This document shows, one piece after another, positions 9,701 to 16,903 of a DNA stretch of 58,274 nucleotides (position 1 is its first letter; the number at the start of each line of letters is the position of its first letter). A model generated the notes under the pieces. It was not told the origin of the DNA. It was given only the letters and a program-made list of their open reading frames with translations, and ran no database searches. The position numbers and the translations under genes were made by a program. The DNA comes from Sphingomonadales bacterium (GTDB taxonomy: Bacteria; Pseudomonadota; Alphaproteobacteria; Sphingomonadales; Sphingomonadaceae). The stretch spans positions 1-58,274 of the forward strand of contig JAIXUQ010000054.1 in NCBI GenBank assembly GCA_027483465.1, read 5' to 3'.

Positions 9701-10014
9701 TGGGGATATTCCACCGTTGCACCGATGGCCGGCGGCAGCCGCAGGCGATCAAGCAAGGCACCGCCGGCCACATCCCAGATGGTGAATTCGCGCCCGATGC
9801 CGGATGCGGCGTAAATCAGCTGGCCATCGCGAGACCAGGCCGCGACATCGACGCCGGCCGGGGATATCGCCTGCACCACCGCGCGGGCGGTCACGGCCAA
9901 TTCGGCTTTCGGGCTGGCCGCGGTCTGGGCGTGCGCCCCCGGTGCCGGCAGCGCGAGCAGCAGCAGCGTCAGCCCCATCCCGGCCGCGATCCGGCCGAGC
10001 AGCCCGCATGTCAT
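6712..10014 (-). CDS. Exported beta-propeller (WD40-like) plus caspase (C14) protein with EF-hand loop
   Basis: The protein has 1100 residues. Start 10014 has a GGGGAG ribosome site eight bases away and gives a signal peptide (MTCGLLGRIAAG onward, cleaved near AHA-Q); the longer frame to 10074 lacks both. Residues of about 45-620 carry repeated propeller blades (WSRDGQLIYAAS, LSPDDRYLAIL, FSPDGRQLWVAG, YTRDGRAMWAAS), a likely sensing surface. The C-terminal caspase domain starts near YVLTIGINDYAERRL. It has the dyad His in SFSGHGH (near 903) and Cys in ILDACHSG (near 957). The loop DLDHDGKVRLDE (near 1025-1036) matches the 12-residue EF-hand pattern and suggests calcium dependence. It is the first gene of the protease operon, read from the candidate promoter at 10039-10067. 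Confidence 0.88.
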   Translation of the reverse strand: MTCGLLGRIAAGMGLTLLLLALPAPGAHAQTAASPKAELAVTARAVVQAISPAGVDVAAWSRDGQLIYAASGIGREFTIWDVAGGALLDRLRLPPAIGATVEYPHFTAMRLSPDGTRLTIDGVVFEPASFDGRAPRRYVIDLAKRQVRLIKPETLPPLPALPKGVTWDEELVRWLDALSATMGDPSSMSVEEAEQLLPALPASPDGRIRLKRAANGFLLIAQSGAQARLEMPDRMGSIGDAELSPDDRYLAILTLDDTPQSPGVPEARPETAPVDAGQPDRACPIPAAYAQSRISPVEVLDLATSTFLPRLDAVGSYDRVHWLSRDRYVLMPRADADDPQSSAGAEECDPAKLLFVDAPSGRVEAEAPSLCFMAPLPDGRIAGAGLANCRSKVANDRRLMLLSGGVWRPLPGFQLPRGAEIRLIAPSPLGDRIAVVVRLPDKSLAVQIVNLDPASKVAAPRMEMEEGTELTLISFSPDGRQLWVAGEGTLMEWTIDAPGDQWKIRELPGDVLWPQRMATNGKRLIVGGSVDETVTMIDLAKGTGLPAVAWPGSVGLGYTRDGRAMWAASMINGVRFWDSRTGRILMTISLLPRSRYVAVSPDARYDTNSGPEVDAFRWVISDQLTRSLPPQTLMRDFYEPRMIDKLLACTRRGDCARALHPLPPLAGLNRQLPQVVIKPPRPAGPGRAVVEVEARETRDAATGVASGVYGVKLLMNNREIAKTPDDPLATPPADLAGWRPANFSPPDPKDGLRRWSFDVPIPTDGKPIRFSAYSFNADRVKSNNAQIEWTPPPQRPRPRRAYVLTIGINDYAERRLNLKFAVPDAELIGQRLANIPGYEVRRISLTSAPGRPVTAGHIASALLILGGMDPEEDKAILRAAGHDGSLLAEATPDDIVIISFSGHGHAERDGAFSLLASNVRWGALAAAPDPNTVLPANVLTLLLGRIQAGEIAFILDACHSGAAVATPGFKPGPMGDPGLGQLAFDKGMRILAATQADDVAIETPRLSHGLLSAALGEGLTQTGGPADLDHDGKVRLDEWLRYAVARLPSLETEVRAGGGPVLSRGVKLVLRGELEGTSGQLPSLFDFTAKDSPVLLRGKP

Positions 10015-10038
10015 GCCGGCATCTCCCCACATGAACAA

Positions 10039-10067
10039 ATTCTGAAAGCAATCTGTCGCGGAGTCAA
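10039..10067 (-). promoter_or_regulatory. Candidate sigma70-type promoter of the caspase/protease operon
   Basis: On the minus strand TTGACT (10067-10062) is followed after 17 bases by CAGAAT (10044-10039), about 25 bases before the chosen start at 10014. This is the only good promoter match in the 146-base divergent gap before the flp gene. Confidence 0.45.
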
Positions 10068-10120
10068 TTGGCATCCCGACTGCCTCAAGCTGCCCGCGCT
10101 GCCGCCGTTACCCGGTTTGC

Positions 10121-10136
10121 CCCGCATCGGTGCGGG
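10121..10136 (+). other. Small hairpin in the leader of flp
   Basis: CCCGCA and TGCGGG form a perfect six-base stem around a TCGG tetraloop, 15 bases before the flp ribosome site. It may stabilise the message or tune translation of an abundant pilin. No function is shown by sequence alone. Confidence 0.35.
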
Positions 10137-10160
10137 AGGGTCCGGAGTTTGGAGATGAAC

Positions 10161-10337
10161 ATGCTGAAAACCAATCGCAAGCACCAGCGGGGCGCCACCG
10201 CGCTGGAATATGCCCTGGTGCTGGCCTTTGTGGCGGTCGGGGTGCTGGCCGGCCTGAACACGCTGTCGGGCAGTGTGCAGAACACCATCGGTGGCGTTGG
10301 CAAGACGGTCGCCGCTGCGCCCGGCGCCATCCAGTAA
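10161..10337 (+). CDS. flp: Flp/Fap-type major pilin subunit
   Basis: The 58-residue prepilin begins MLKTNRKHQRG, then ATALEYALVLAFVAVGVLAG. This is the Flp signature: a short basic leader ending in Gly11, a processing site before Ala12, Glu16-Tyr17 in the mature N-terminus and a single hydrophobic helix. ATG 10161 is preferred over ATG 10155 because GGAG (10151-10154) is six bases from the former and directly abuts the latter. It is processed by the CpaA peptidase encoded next and polymerised by the Tad machine downstream. Tad pili mediate surface attachment and biofilm formation. It is the first gene of the pilus operon. Confidence 0.95.
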   Translation: MLKTNRKHQRGATALEYALVLAFVAVGVLAGLNTLSGSVQNTIGGVGKTVAAAPGAIQ

Positions 10338-10348
10338 CGCCAGACACC

Positions 10349-10822
10349 ATGCTGCTGCTGGCCGCCCTTGCCCTGCCGCCGCTGGCCGCCGTGGCGGTGA
10401 GCGACGTGCGCCGCCGGTTGATTCCCGATGCCGCCGTGGCGGCCCTGGCGATCATCGGCGTAGGCGCGGCGGCCGGCGGCCAGGCCCTGTCCGCCGCCCT
10501 GTCGTGCGGTGCCCTGTGCGCCGGGGTGGGCAGCCTGCTGGCCGCCGCCCGCCTGTGGGGCTGGGGCGATGCCAAGCTGCTTGGTGCCGCCGGCCTGGTG
10601 GCGGGCCCGGCCGGCCTGCCGCTGCTGGCCGGTGCCACGGCGCTGATCGGCGGCGCGCTGGCGGCGCTGCTGCTGCTGATCCGCAGCGGCCTGCGCCACA
10701 GCGGCTGGCGGCTGCCCGCCAATGCGCCGCGCTGGCTGCGTGCCGAACAGCGCCGCCTGCTGCGCGCGCCCTCGGTTCCCTATGGCCTTGCCATTGCGGC
10801 CGGGCTTGTCGCCGCGATGTGA
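10349..10822 (+). CDS. cpaA: Prepilin peptidase of the Tad pilus (A24 family)
   Basis: The 157-residue membrane protein starts 11 bases after flp. The two catalytic aspartates of the A24 aspartyl prepilin peptidases are present: Asp19 in SDVRRRLIPD and Asp74 in GWGDAKLLGA. The rest consists of hydrophobic helices. It lacks the N-terminal methylase domain of PilD, as expected for the short CpaA/TadV type. It removes the basic leader from the Flp pilin and probably from the TadE-like pseudopilins on the cytoplasmic face of the inner membrane. The frame continues upstream over flp without a start, so the ATG after the flp stop is used. Confidence 0.93.
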   Translation: MLLLAALALPPLAAVAVSDVRRRLIPDAAVAALAIIGVGAAAGGQALSAALSCGALCAGVGSLLAAARLWGWGDAKLLGAAGLVAGPAGLPLLAGATALIGGALAALLLLIRSGLRHSGWRLPANAPRWLRAEQRRLLRAPSVPYGLAIAAGLVAAM

Positions 10823-10840
10823 AGCCTGAGGCAATCTCTG

Positions 10841-11749
10841 ATGCAATCCCTGCCCATCCTGTTGAAACGGCCGCGCTTTCTGGCGGTGCTCATGCTGGCG
10901 GCGCTGATCCTGGCCGGCGGTGTGCAGGCCATCATCGTGGCCAGCCGCGCCGATGCCAGCCCCTCGGCCCCGGCCGCCGCACCGCCGCCGGCGGTGCAGA
11001 CCAGCATCATCATCGCCGCCACCCCGCTGCCGCCCGGCCATCTGATCCGCCCGGCTGATCTGGCTGAACAGCCCTGGCCGCAGGGCAATCCGCCGCCCGG
11101 CGCCATCCTGGCCGGCAGCGCCGAGGCCGCGAGTCTGGCCGGCGCGGTCACCCGCCGGGCGCTGGCCGCCGGTGATTATTTCAATGCCGCCGCCGTGGTC
11201 ACCAGCAGCGAGCGCGGCTTCCTTTCGGCCGTGGTGCGCCCCGGCCACCGCGCCATCGCCATCGCCGTGGATGCCACCACGTCGGCCAGCGGCCTGATCT
11301 GGCCGGGGGACCGGGTGGATCTGATCCTCACCCAGGAATTGCGCGACGATGCGGTGCCGCTGGCCCAGCGCGTGCTGGCCGAAACCATCCTTGCCGATGT
11401 GCGCGTGCTGGCCGCCGATCAGCGGCTTGGCCCGGCCGGCAGCGAAGCCGACAAGCCGGCCGTGCCCGCCACCGTCACGCTGGAGGTGAGCCCCGCTGCC
11501 GCCGAGCGCGTGACCGTGGCCGCCACGCTGGGCCGGCTGCATCTGGCGCTGCGCCCGGTTGGTGCGGCCGCCGCTGCCGAAGCCCCGCCCGCCGCCACCT
11601 GGGCCGGTGCCGTATCCCCCGGCCTGGCCGGGGTGCGCAAGGCGCCGCCGGCGATGCTTTCGGCCCCGACGGTGCTGGCCGCAGCGCCGCCCGCGCCCGC
11701 CCCGCCGGCGGTGCGCATCTACCGCGGTTCCAGCGTGGAGACGAAATGA
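10841..11749 (+). CDS. cpaB: Pilus assembly protein CpaB (RcpC-like, SAF domain)
   Basis: The 302-residue protein has one N-terminal membrane anchor (about 15-33), then an SAF-type beta-clip domain (LPPGHLIRPADLAEQPWP at about 65-82) and an RcpC region with RAIAIAVDATTSASGLIWPG and DRVDLILTQ. The family is periplasmic, associates with the CpaC secretin, and is thought to organise it against peptidoglycan. Its C-terminus is Ala/Pro-rich. It ends in an ATGA overlap with cpaC, so the two are translationally coupled. Confidence 0.92.
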   Translation: MQSLPILLKRPRFLAVLMLAALILAGGVQAIIVASRADASPSAPAAAPPPAVQTSIIIAATPLPPGHLIRPADLAEQPWPQGNPPPGAILAGSAEAASLAGAVTRRALAAGDYFNAAAVVTSSERGFLSAVVRPGHRAIAIAVDATTSASGLIWPGDRVDLILTQELRDDAVPLAQRVLAETILADVRVLAADQRLGPAGSEADKPAVPATVTLEVSPAAAERVTVAATLGRLHLALRPVGAAAAAEAPPAATWAGAVSPGLAGVRKAPPAMLSAPTVLAAAPPAPAPPAVRIYRGSSVETK

Positions 11750-13089
11750 TGTTGCGCACCGCCTCCGCAGGGCTGGCCCTGCTGGCCGCCAGCCCGGCCG
11801 CCCAGGCCCAGATCGTGCCCGCCACCCCGGTGCAATTGCTGGTGGGCCACAGCCAGGTGATCAGCCTGCCCGCGGCGGCCGGCAGCGCCGCAGTGGCCCG
11901 CCCCGAAATCGCCGATGTGCAATTGCCGGCGCGCAGCACCGCCTTCCTGTTTGGCAAGGCACCGGGCCGCACCGCCGTGGTGGCGCTGGCGCCGGGCGGG
12001 CAGGTGTTGGCCAATCTGCTGGTGGAGGTGCTGCCCGATGTGACCGCGCTGGGCCGTGAACTGGCCGATGTGCCGGGCCTGAAGCTCAGCCTGTCGGGCA
12101 CCGCACTGGTGCTGGATGGCCAGGTGGCCAGCCCGGCCGTGGCTGCCCGCATCGAACGGCTGGCGCTGGCCGCGGTGGGCGGCAAGGCCGATCAGTTGAT
12201 CAACCGGCTGGCCGTCACCATGCCCACCCAGGTCAATCTGCGCGTGCGGGTGGCCGAGGTGTCGCGCACGCTGGCGCGGGAGATCGGCTTCAATTTCGAT
12301 GTGTTCGGCGATGTCGGCAGCGGCTTTGCGCTGGGCATGGCCACGGGCCGCGAACTGGTGGGGGCCGGCGGCGAGATTCTGCGCGCGCCGCGCACCGCCG
12401 CCTCGCTGGCCGTCACCCGCCGCAGCCGCACGCTGGATCTGAATGCCGTTGTTGATGCGCTTGAGGAGGATGGGCTGGTCACGGTGCTGGTGGAGCCCAA
12501 TCTCACCGCGCGGTCCGGGGAAACCGCCAGTTTCCTGTCGGGCGGGGAATTTCCCATCCCGGTCAACCAGAATCTCAACAATGTGGTGATCGAGTTCAAA
12601 CGCTTCGGGGTCTCGCTGGATTTCACCCCGACCGTGCTTGATGATGGACGCATCTCGCTGAAGGTCAGGCCCGAGGTGTCGGAGCTGAACGATGCCGCCA
12701 GCGTGGAAATCCGCGACATCCGCGTGCCCGGCCTGTCGGTGCGGCGGGCGGAAACCACGGTTGAGCTGGGCAGCGGCCAGAGCTTTGCGATTGCCGGCCT
12801 GGTGCGGGCCAACCAGTCAAACCTGCGGCGGGCGCTGCCGCTGTTGGGCGATATCCCGGTGCTGGGCGCGCTGTTCCGCTCCACCCGCTTCCAGCGCCAG
12901 GAAAGCGAGCTGGTGATCATCGTCACCCCCTATCTGGTGGCGCCGGCGGCACCGGGCGATTTCGCCCTGCCCACCGATGGCGTGACGCCTGCCACCGGCA
13001 TCGGCGCGGCGCTGGCCGGCAAGCTGACCGCCCCTGGCCGCAAGGCCGGCGCACCGGCCAAGCCGGCCAAGACCCTGATCCTGGAATGA
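11746..13089 (+). CDS. cpaC: Tad outer-membrane secretin CpaC (RcpA-like)
   Basis: The 447-residue protein has a signal peptide (residues 1-22, ending AQA) and an N-terminal pilus/secretin domain (VGHSQVISLPAAAG, RPEIADVQLP). A BON-like segment with GTALVLDGQVASPAVAARI follows, then the secretin core with VNLRVRVAEVSRTLAREIGF, SGGEFPIPVNQ and PLLGDIPVLGALFRS, a classic secretin signature. It forms the outer-membrane channel for the Flp pilus. The start ATG overlaps the cpaB stop; an adjacent ATG at 11749 is equally possible. The stop overlaps the next gene. Confidence 0.95.
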   Translation: MMLRTASAGLALLAASPAAQAQIVPATPVQLLVGHSQVISLPAAAGSAAVARPEIADVQLPARSTAFLFGKAPGRTAVVALAPGGQVLANLLVEVLPDVTALGRELADVPGLKLSLSGTALVLDGQVASPAVAARIERLALAAVGGKADQLINRLAVTMPTQVNLRVRVAEVSRTLAREIGFNFDVFGDVGSGFALGMATGRELVGAGGEILRAPRTAASLAVTRRSRTLDLNAVVDALEEDGLVTVLVEPNLTARSGETASFLSGGEFPIPVNQNLNNVVIEFKRFGVSLDFTPTVLDDGRISLKVRPEVSELNDAASVEIRDIRVPGLSVRRAETTVELGSGQSFAIAGLVRANQSNLRRALPLLGDIPVLGALFRSTRFQRQESELVIIVTPYLVAPAAPGDFALPTDGVTPATGIGAALAGKLTAPGRKAGAPAKPAKTLILE

Positions 13090-13373
13090 TGGTGATGCCC
13101 ATGATGCTGTTGCTGCTGGCGGCCGCCGCCACCGCCACCCCGCCCCAACTTCCGGCGGCTGCCCCGATCACTGCCAATGATCATAATCTGGCCCGCATGG
13201 CGCGGCCGGCCGATCTGGCCGCCCCGGCGCCGGCCAGCCCTGGCAATGGCCAGCTGGAAGCCGCCGCCGTGGCGCGCCTGCTGGCCGACCGGGCCAAGGA
13301 TCTGCGCCGCGAAGGCACCCAGCAGGGCGGCAATGGCACCGGCAGCGGCACCGGCGGGAGCGCACCGCAATGA
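13086..13373 (+). CDS. Very short CpaD-like protein (only the C-terminal CpaD motif retained)
   Basis: The protein has only 95 residues and lies exactly where cpaD normally sits, between the secretin and cpaE, with ATGA overlaps on both sides. Residues 1-18 are a signal-peptide-like hydrophobic start. The segment NDHNLARMARPADLAAP (about 31-47) resembles the end of CpaD lipoproteins, where a Cys-Ala-Thr-x-x-Asn-Leu-Ala motif precedes a Pro-Asp-Leu segment. Here the cysteine of that motif is absent, as is the lipobox, and the roughly 100-150 residues that normally come before it are missing. The tail is Gly/Ser/Thr-rich. I read it as a reduced CpaD, possibly a helper of the secretin. A chance resemblance is possible. 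Confidence 0.6.
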   Translation: MMVMPMMLLLLAAAATATPPQLPAAAPITANDHNLARMARPADLAAPAPASPGNGQLEAAAVARLLADRAKDLRREGTQQGGNGTGSGTGGSAPQ

Positions 13374-14578
13374 ACGCGATGTTCCCGGCTCCGCAGGCCG
13401 ATGGCGGCCGGCTCCAGGGCGTGCTCGCCTATGTCAGCGATGCCGAAAGCGAGGCCGCGCTCAAGCGCGCGGCGATCGGGCTGGCGCTGCCCGGCTTTGA
13501 GGCGAGGCGCGGTGACATCACCACCGCCACCCGCGATCTGCTCACCCAACGCTCCCCGGCGCTGCTGTTCGTCGATGTCAGCGATTGTGATCGGGTGCTG
13601 GAGGCGGTGCAGGCCCTTTCGGACGTGTGCGAGCCGCAGTTGCAGGTGGTGGTGATCGGCACCCGCAACGATGTCGGCCTGTTCCGCGGCCTGTTGCGGC
13701 TGGGCGTTTCGGATTATCTGTTCAAGCCTGTCACCGCCGATCTGGTGGAACAGCTGATCAGCCGGCTGACCAGCACGCCGGGCAGCGGTGCCGACAGCCG
13801 GCTGGGCAAGCTGGTGAGCGTGGTGGGCGCGCGCGGCGGCGTGGGCACCAGCAGCATCGCGGTCGCAACCGCGCATTATCTGGCGCAAAAGGCCGGGCGC
13901 CGGGTGCTGCTGATCGATCTGGACACGCGCCACGGCGCGCTGGCGCTGCTCACCGGCACCCGGCCCAACGCCGGCCTGGCCGACGCGCTGGCCCAGCCGG
14001 GGCGCATCGATGATCTGTTCATCGAACGCGCCACCATCCGGGTGAGTGACCGGCTGGACCTGATGGCCAGCGAGCTTGACCGTGACCGGCTGGCCAGCCC
14101 GGCGCCGGTGAGCCCCGAAGCGGTGGACGCGCTGATCGGCCGCCTGCAGCGCGCCTATCATTATGTGGTGGTGGATGTGCCGCAACCGGTGTTGCCCCAG
14201 GCCGAGGCGCTGCTGGATGCCGCCAATGTGCAATTGCTGGTGAGCAATGCGACGCTGCTGGCGGCGCGCGACACGGCGGTGGCGCAGGGGGCGGCCAATC
14301 CCTTCAACCAGCGCCAGATCCTTGTGCACAATCAAGCCGGACGGCCGGGCGATCTGTCGGCAGCCGATTATGGCTCGGCACTGAAACGGCCACCCGATGT
14401 GGCCATCCCCTTCCTCCCCGCGGGTTTTGGCACGGCGATCAACCTGGCCCAGCCGGTATGGGAGGCCGAACCCCGCGCCGAAGCCGCCATCGGCCTTCTG
14501 GTGCGCGAATTGTCGGGCCAGGCGGTGGCAGGTGAGGCCGTGCCGGCGTGGAAGCGCTGGCTGGGGCTGGCGCCATGA
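13370..14578 (+). CDS. cpaE: Tad pilus localisation ATPase CpaE/TadZ
   Basis: The 402-residue protein has an N-terminal atypical receiver-like domain (about 15-130, ending DYLFKPVTADLVEQL) and a ParA/MinD-type ATPase domain. Its phosphate loop GARGGVGTSS lacks the usual terminal lysine, as is common in CpaE/TadZ. LLIDLDTRHG provides the Walker B region. CpaE/TadZ proteins localise the Tad machine, often to a pole. It is coupled by ATGA to the genes on both sides. Confidence 0.92.
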   Translation: MNAMFPAPQADGGRLQGVLAYVSDAESEAALKRAAIGLALPGFEARRGDITTATRDLLTQRSPALLFVDVSDCDRVLEAVQALSDVCEPQLQVVVIGTRNDVGLFRGLLRLGVSDYLFKPVTADLVEQLISRLTSTPGSGADSRLGKLVSVVGARGGVGTSSIAVATAHYLAQKAGRRVLLIDLDTRHGALALLTGTRPNAGLADALAQPGRIDDLFIERATIRVSDRLDLMASELDRDRLASPAPVSPEAVDALIGRLQRAYHYVVVDVPQPVLPQAEALLDAANVQLLVSNATLLAARDTAVAQGAANPFNQRQILVHNQAGRPGDLSAADYGSALKRPPDVAIPFLPAGFGTAINLAQPVWEAEPRAEAAIGLLVRELSGQAVAGEAVPAWKRWLGLAP

Positions 14579-15990
14579 GCGGTGCCAGCGGCTTTGGCCG
14601 CAAGCCGGCGGCACCGGCGGCAGCCGGCAGCGACACGCCGGCCCAGCCCGCCATGGCCATGGCGGACGCGCTGGCGAGCAGCGCGCCGGTGAGCAACCCG
14701 GCCATCCCCATGGGCGTGGCGCTGCGGGCCAGCGCCGAACAATTTGCCAGCGTGCGGGCCGGCGCGCTCACCCGGCTGGACCCGGTGGCGGTGGCCGCCA
14801 TGAACGGCGACCAGCTGCGCCAGGCCATCATCGAGGCAGTGGGCAGTGTCACCACCGAACAGCGGGTGCAGCTCAACCAGCGCGAGCAGACGCTGTTGGC
14901 CGACGAACTGGTGCATGATCTGCTGGGCCTGGGGCCGCTGGAGCCGCTGCTGGCCGACGAGCGGGTGACCGACATCATGGTCAACGGGCCCAATGCCACC
15001 TTCATCGAACTGGATGGCCGGTTGCAACGCGCCGATGTGCGCTTTCGCGACAATGATCACCTGCTCGCCATTGCCCAGCGCATCGCCAGCGCCATCGGCC
15101 GGCGCGTGGATGAAAGCAGCCCGCTGCTGGATGCCCGCCTGGCCGACGGCAGCCGCATCAACATCGTGATCCCGCCGCTGGCACTGGACGGGCCGTGCCT
15201 GTCGATCCGCAAGTTCGCGCGGCGGCGCATCGATCTGGCCCGGCTGGTGGGCTTTGGCACCCTGTCGGAAGCGATGGCGCGGGCGCTGGAGGTGATGGCG
15301 CGCAGCCGGCTCAACATCGTGATTTCCGGCGGCACCGGCTCGGGCAAGACCACGCTCCTTAATGCGCTCAGCCGTTTTGCCGATCATGCCGAACGGCTGG
15401 TGACGATCGAGGATGCCGCCGAACTGCAATTGCAGCAGCCGCATGTGGTGCGGCTGGAAACCCGCCCGGCCAATCTGGAAGGCGGCGGCGCCATCAACCA
15501 GCGCGATCTGGTGAAGAACGCGCTGCGCATGCGGCCCGATCGCATCATCATCGGCGAAGTGCGCGGGCCCGAAGCCTTTGACATGCTGCAGGCGATGAAC
15601 ACCGGCCATGATGGTTCCATGTCCACCATCCACGCCAACAACAGCCGCGATGCCCTGGCCCGCATCGAGAACATGGTGCTGATGGGCGCGATGGGGCTGC
15701 CGGCGTTGGCCATCCGCCAGCAGATGGTTTCGGCCATCGATGTGATCGTGCAGGTGCAGCGCATGCGCGATGGCAAGCGCCGGGTCACCCAGGTCACCGA
15801 AGTGGTGGGCCTGGAAGGCGACGTGGTGGTGCTGCAGGATCTGTTCCGCTTTGATTATGATGGCGAAAACCGCGACGGCACACTGCGCGGCCAGTTCGTG
15901 CCCACCGGCGTGCGCCCTGCCTTCCTGCCGCGGGTGAAATATTTCGGCCTTGATACGCTTTATGCCAGCGTGGCCGGGGTGAGCGGCTGA
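14575..15990 (+). CDS. cpaF: Tad pilus assembly/retraction ATPase CpaF (TadA)
   Basis: The 471-residue protein belongs to the VirB11/GspE-type secretion ATPases. The Walker A motif SGGTGSGKTTLLNA lies near residue 251, the Walker B region IIIGEVRGPEAFDML near 322, and the following GHDGSMSTIHANN matches the family His box. The first 70 residues are Ala/Pro-rich and probably disordered. The start is the ATG that overlaps the cpaE stop; the frame extends nine codons further upstream without a better site. CpaF hexamers power pilus extension together with TadB and TadC. Confidence 0.96.
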   Translation: MSGASGFGRKPAAPAAAGSDTPAQPAMAMADALASSAPVSNPAIPMGVALRASAEQFASVRAGALTRLDPVAVAAMNGDQLRQAIIEAVGSVTTEQRVQLNQREQTLLADELVHDLLGLGPLEPLLADERVTDIMVNGPNATFIELDGRLQRADVRFRDNDHLLAIAQRIASAIGRRVDESSPLLDARLADGSRINIVIPPLALDGPCLSIRKFARRRIDLARLVGFGTLSEAMARALEVMARSRLNIVISGGTGSGKTTLLNALSRFADHAERLVTIEDAAELQLQQPHVVRLETRPANLEGGGAINQRDLVKNALRMRPDRIIIGEVRGPEAFDMLQAMNTGHDGSMSTIHANNSRDALARIENMVLMGAMGLPALAIRQQMVSAIDVIVQVQRMRDGKRRVTQVTEVVGLEGDVVVLQDLFRFDYDGENRDGTLRGQFVPTGVRPAFLPRVKYFGLDTLYASVAGVSG

Positions 15991-15991
15991 G

Positions 15992-16903
15992 ATGGCGGCC
16001 GGGCTTGCACCCCAATTCGCACTGGCGCTGCCCTGGCTGTCGGGCCGGCGCCGGCTGGCGCAGCGGCTGGCCGAAATCCGCCCGCCCGATGCCGCCCCGC
16101 TGGCCGTGGCCGGGCCGGCGCGGGATCATGCCGGCTTCACCCGCCTGCTCGATCCGCTGCTGGGGCTGGACCGTGGCAGCTGCGTGGATGATGGCATCGC
16201 GCTGCTGCCGGCGCTGCTGATGGCGGGGGCGGCTGGCGTGGCCACGGCGGCGCTGGCCGGGCCGCTGCTGGCGCTGCCGCTGCCGGTCGTGCTGCTGGGT
16301 GCGCTGGCCGCTGCCTTTGCCGCGGCCCGGCTGTGGATCAGCCAGCGCCGCCGAGCCGGCCTGCTGCGCATCGAAATCCAGTTCGCGCTGGCGCTGGGCG
16401 TGATCATCCGCTGCGTGCGCGCCGGCTTGCCGGTGGTGGAGGCGATGCGCGCGGTGGCCGCCGAACTGCCTGCCCCCACCGGCAATGAATTCCGCCGCTG
16501 TGTCGACCAGGTGCAATTGGGCATGGATTTCGACGAGGCGCTGGAGGCGCTGGCCGGCCGCTGCCCGCTGGCGGACTATCGTTTCTTTGCCGTCAGTGTC
16601 GCGCTGCAGCGCCAGACCGGCGGCAACCTCGCTGAAACGCTGGACAATCTGGCCGAAACCGTGCGCCGCCGCCGCGCCCTGCGCGATCGCGCGCACGCGC
16701 TGACCGCCGAAGCCAAGGCCACGGTGGTGGTGCTGGCGCTGCTGCCGCTGGGCGTGGCGGCGCTGCTGCTGTTCGTGTCGCCCGATTACATCATCACCAT
16801 GGTCACCACCACGGCCGGGCGCAATCTGCTGGGCATCGCGCTGGTGGCGCAGGGCATCGGCCTGTTCCTGGTGCGGCTGATCGCGCGGCGGGCCGTGCCA
16901 TGA
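15992..16903 (+). CDS. tadB: Tad inner-membrane platform protein TadB
   Basis: The 303-residue protein has a type II secretion F domain (GspF-like; IQFALALGVIIRCVRAGLPV and VEAMRAVAAELP near 128-160) between paired membrane helices (about 68-110) and two C-terminal helices. The segment VALQRQTGGNLAETLDNLAE (near 205-225) is typical of TadB. With TadC it forms the membrane platform on which CpaF acts. It begins one base after the cpaF stop and overlaps tadC by ATGA. Confidence 0.94.
   Translation: MAAGLAPQFALALPWLSGRRRLAQRLAEIRPPDAAPLAVAGPARDHAGFTRLLDPLLGLDRGSCVDDGIALLPALLMAGAAGVATAALAGPLLALPLPVVLLGALAAAFAAARLWISQRRRAGLLRIEIQFALALGVIIRCVRAGLPVVEAMRAVAAELPAPTGNEFRRCVDQVQLGMDFDEALEALAGRCPLADYRFFAVSVALQRQTGGNLAETLDNLAETVRRRRALRDRAHALTAEAKATVVVLALLPLGVAALLLFVSPDYIITMVTTTAGRNLLGIALVAQGIGLFLVRLIARRAVP

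Noticed and set aside
10085-11542. Minus-strand open frame across flp, cpaA and cpaB
   Set aside because: It is antisense to three clear pilus genes, with Gln/Gly/Arg-rich shadow composition.
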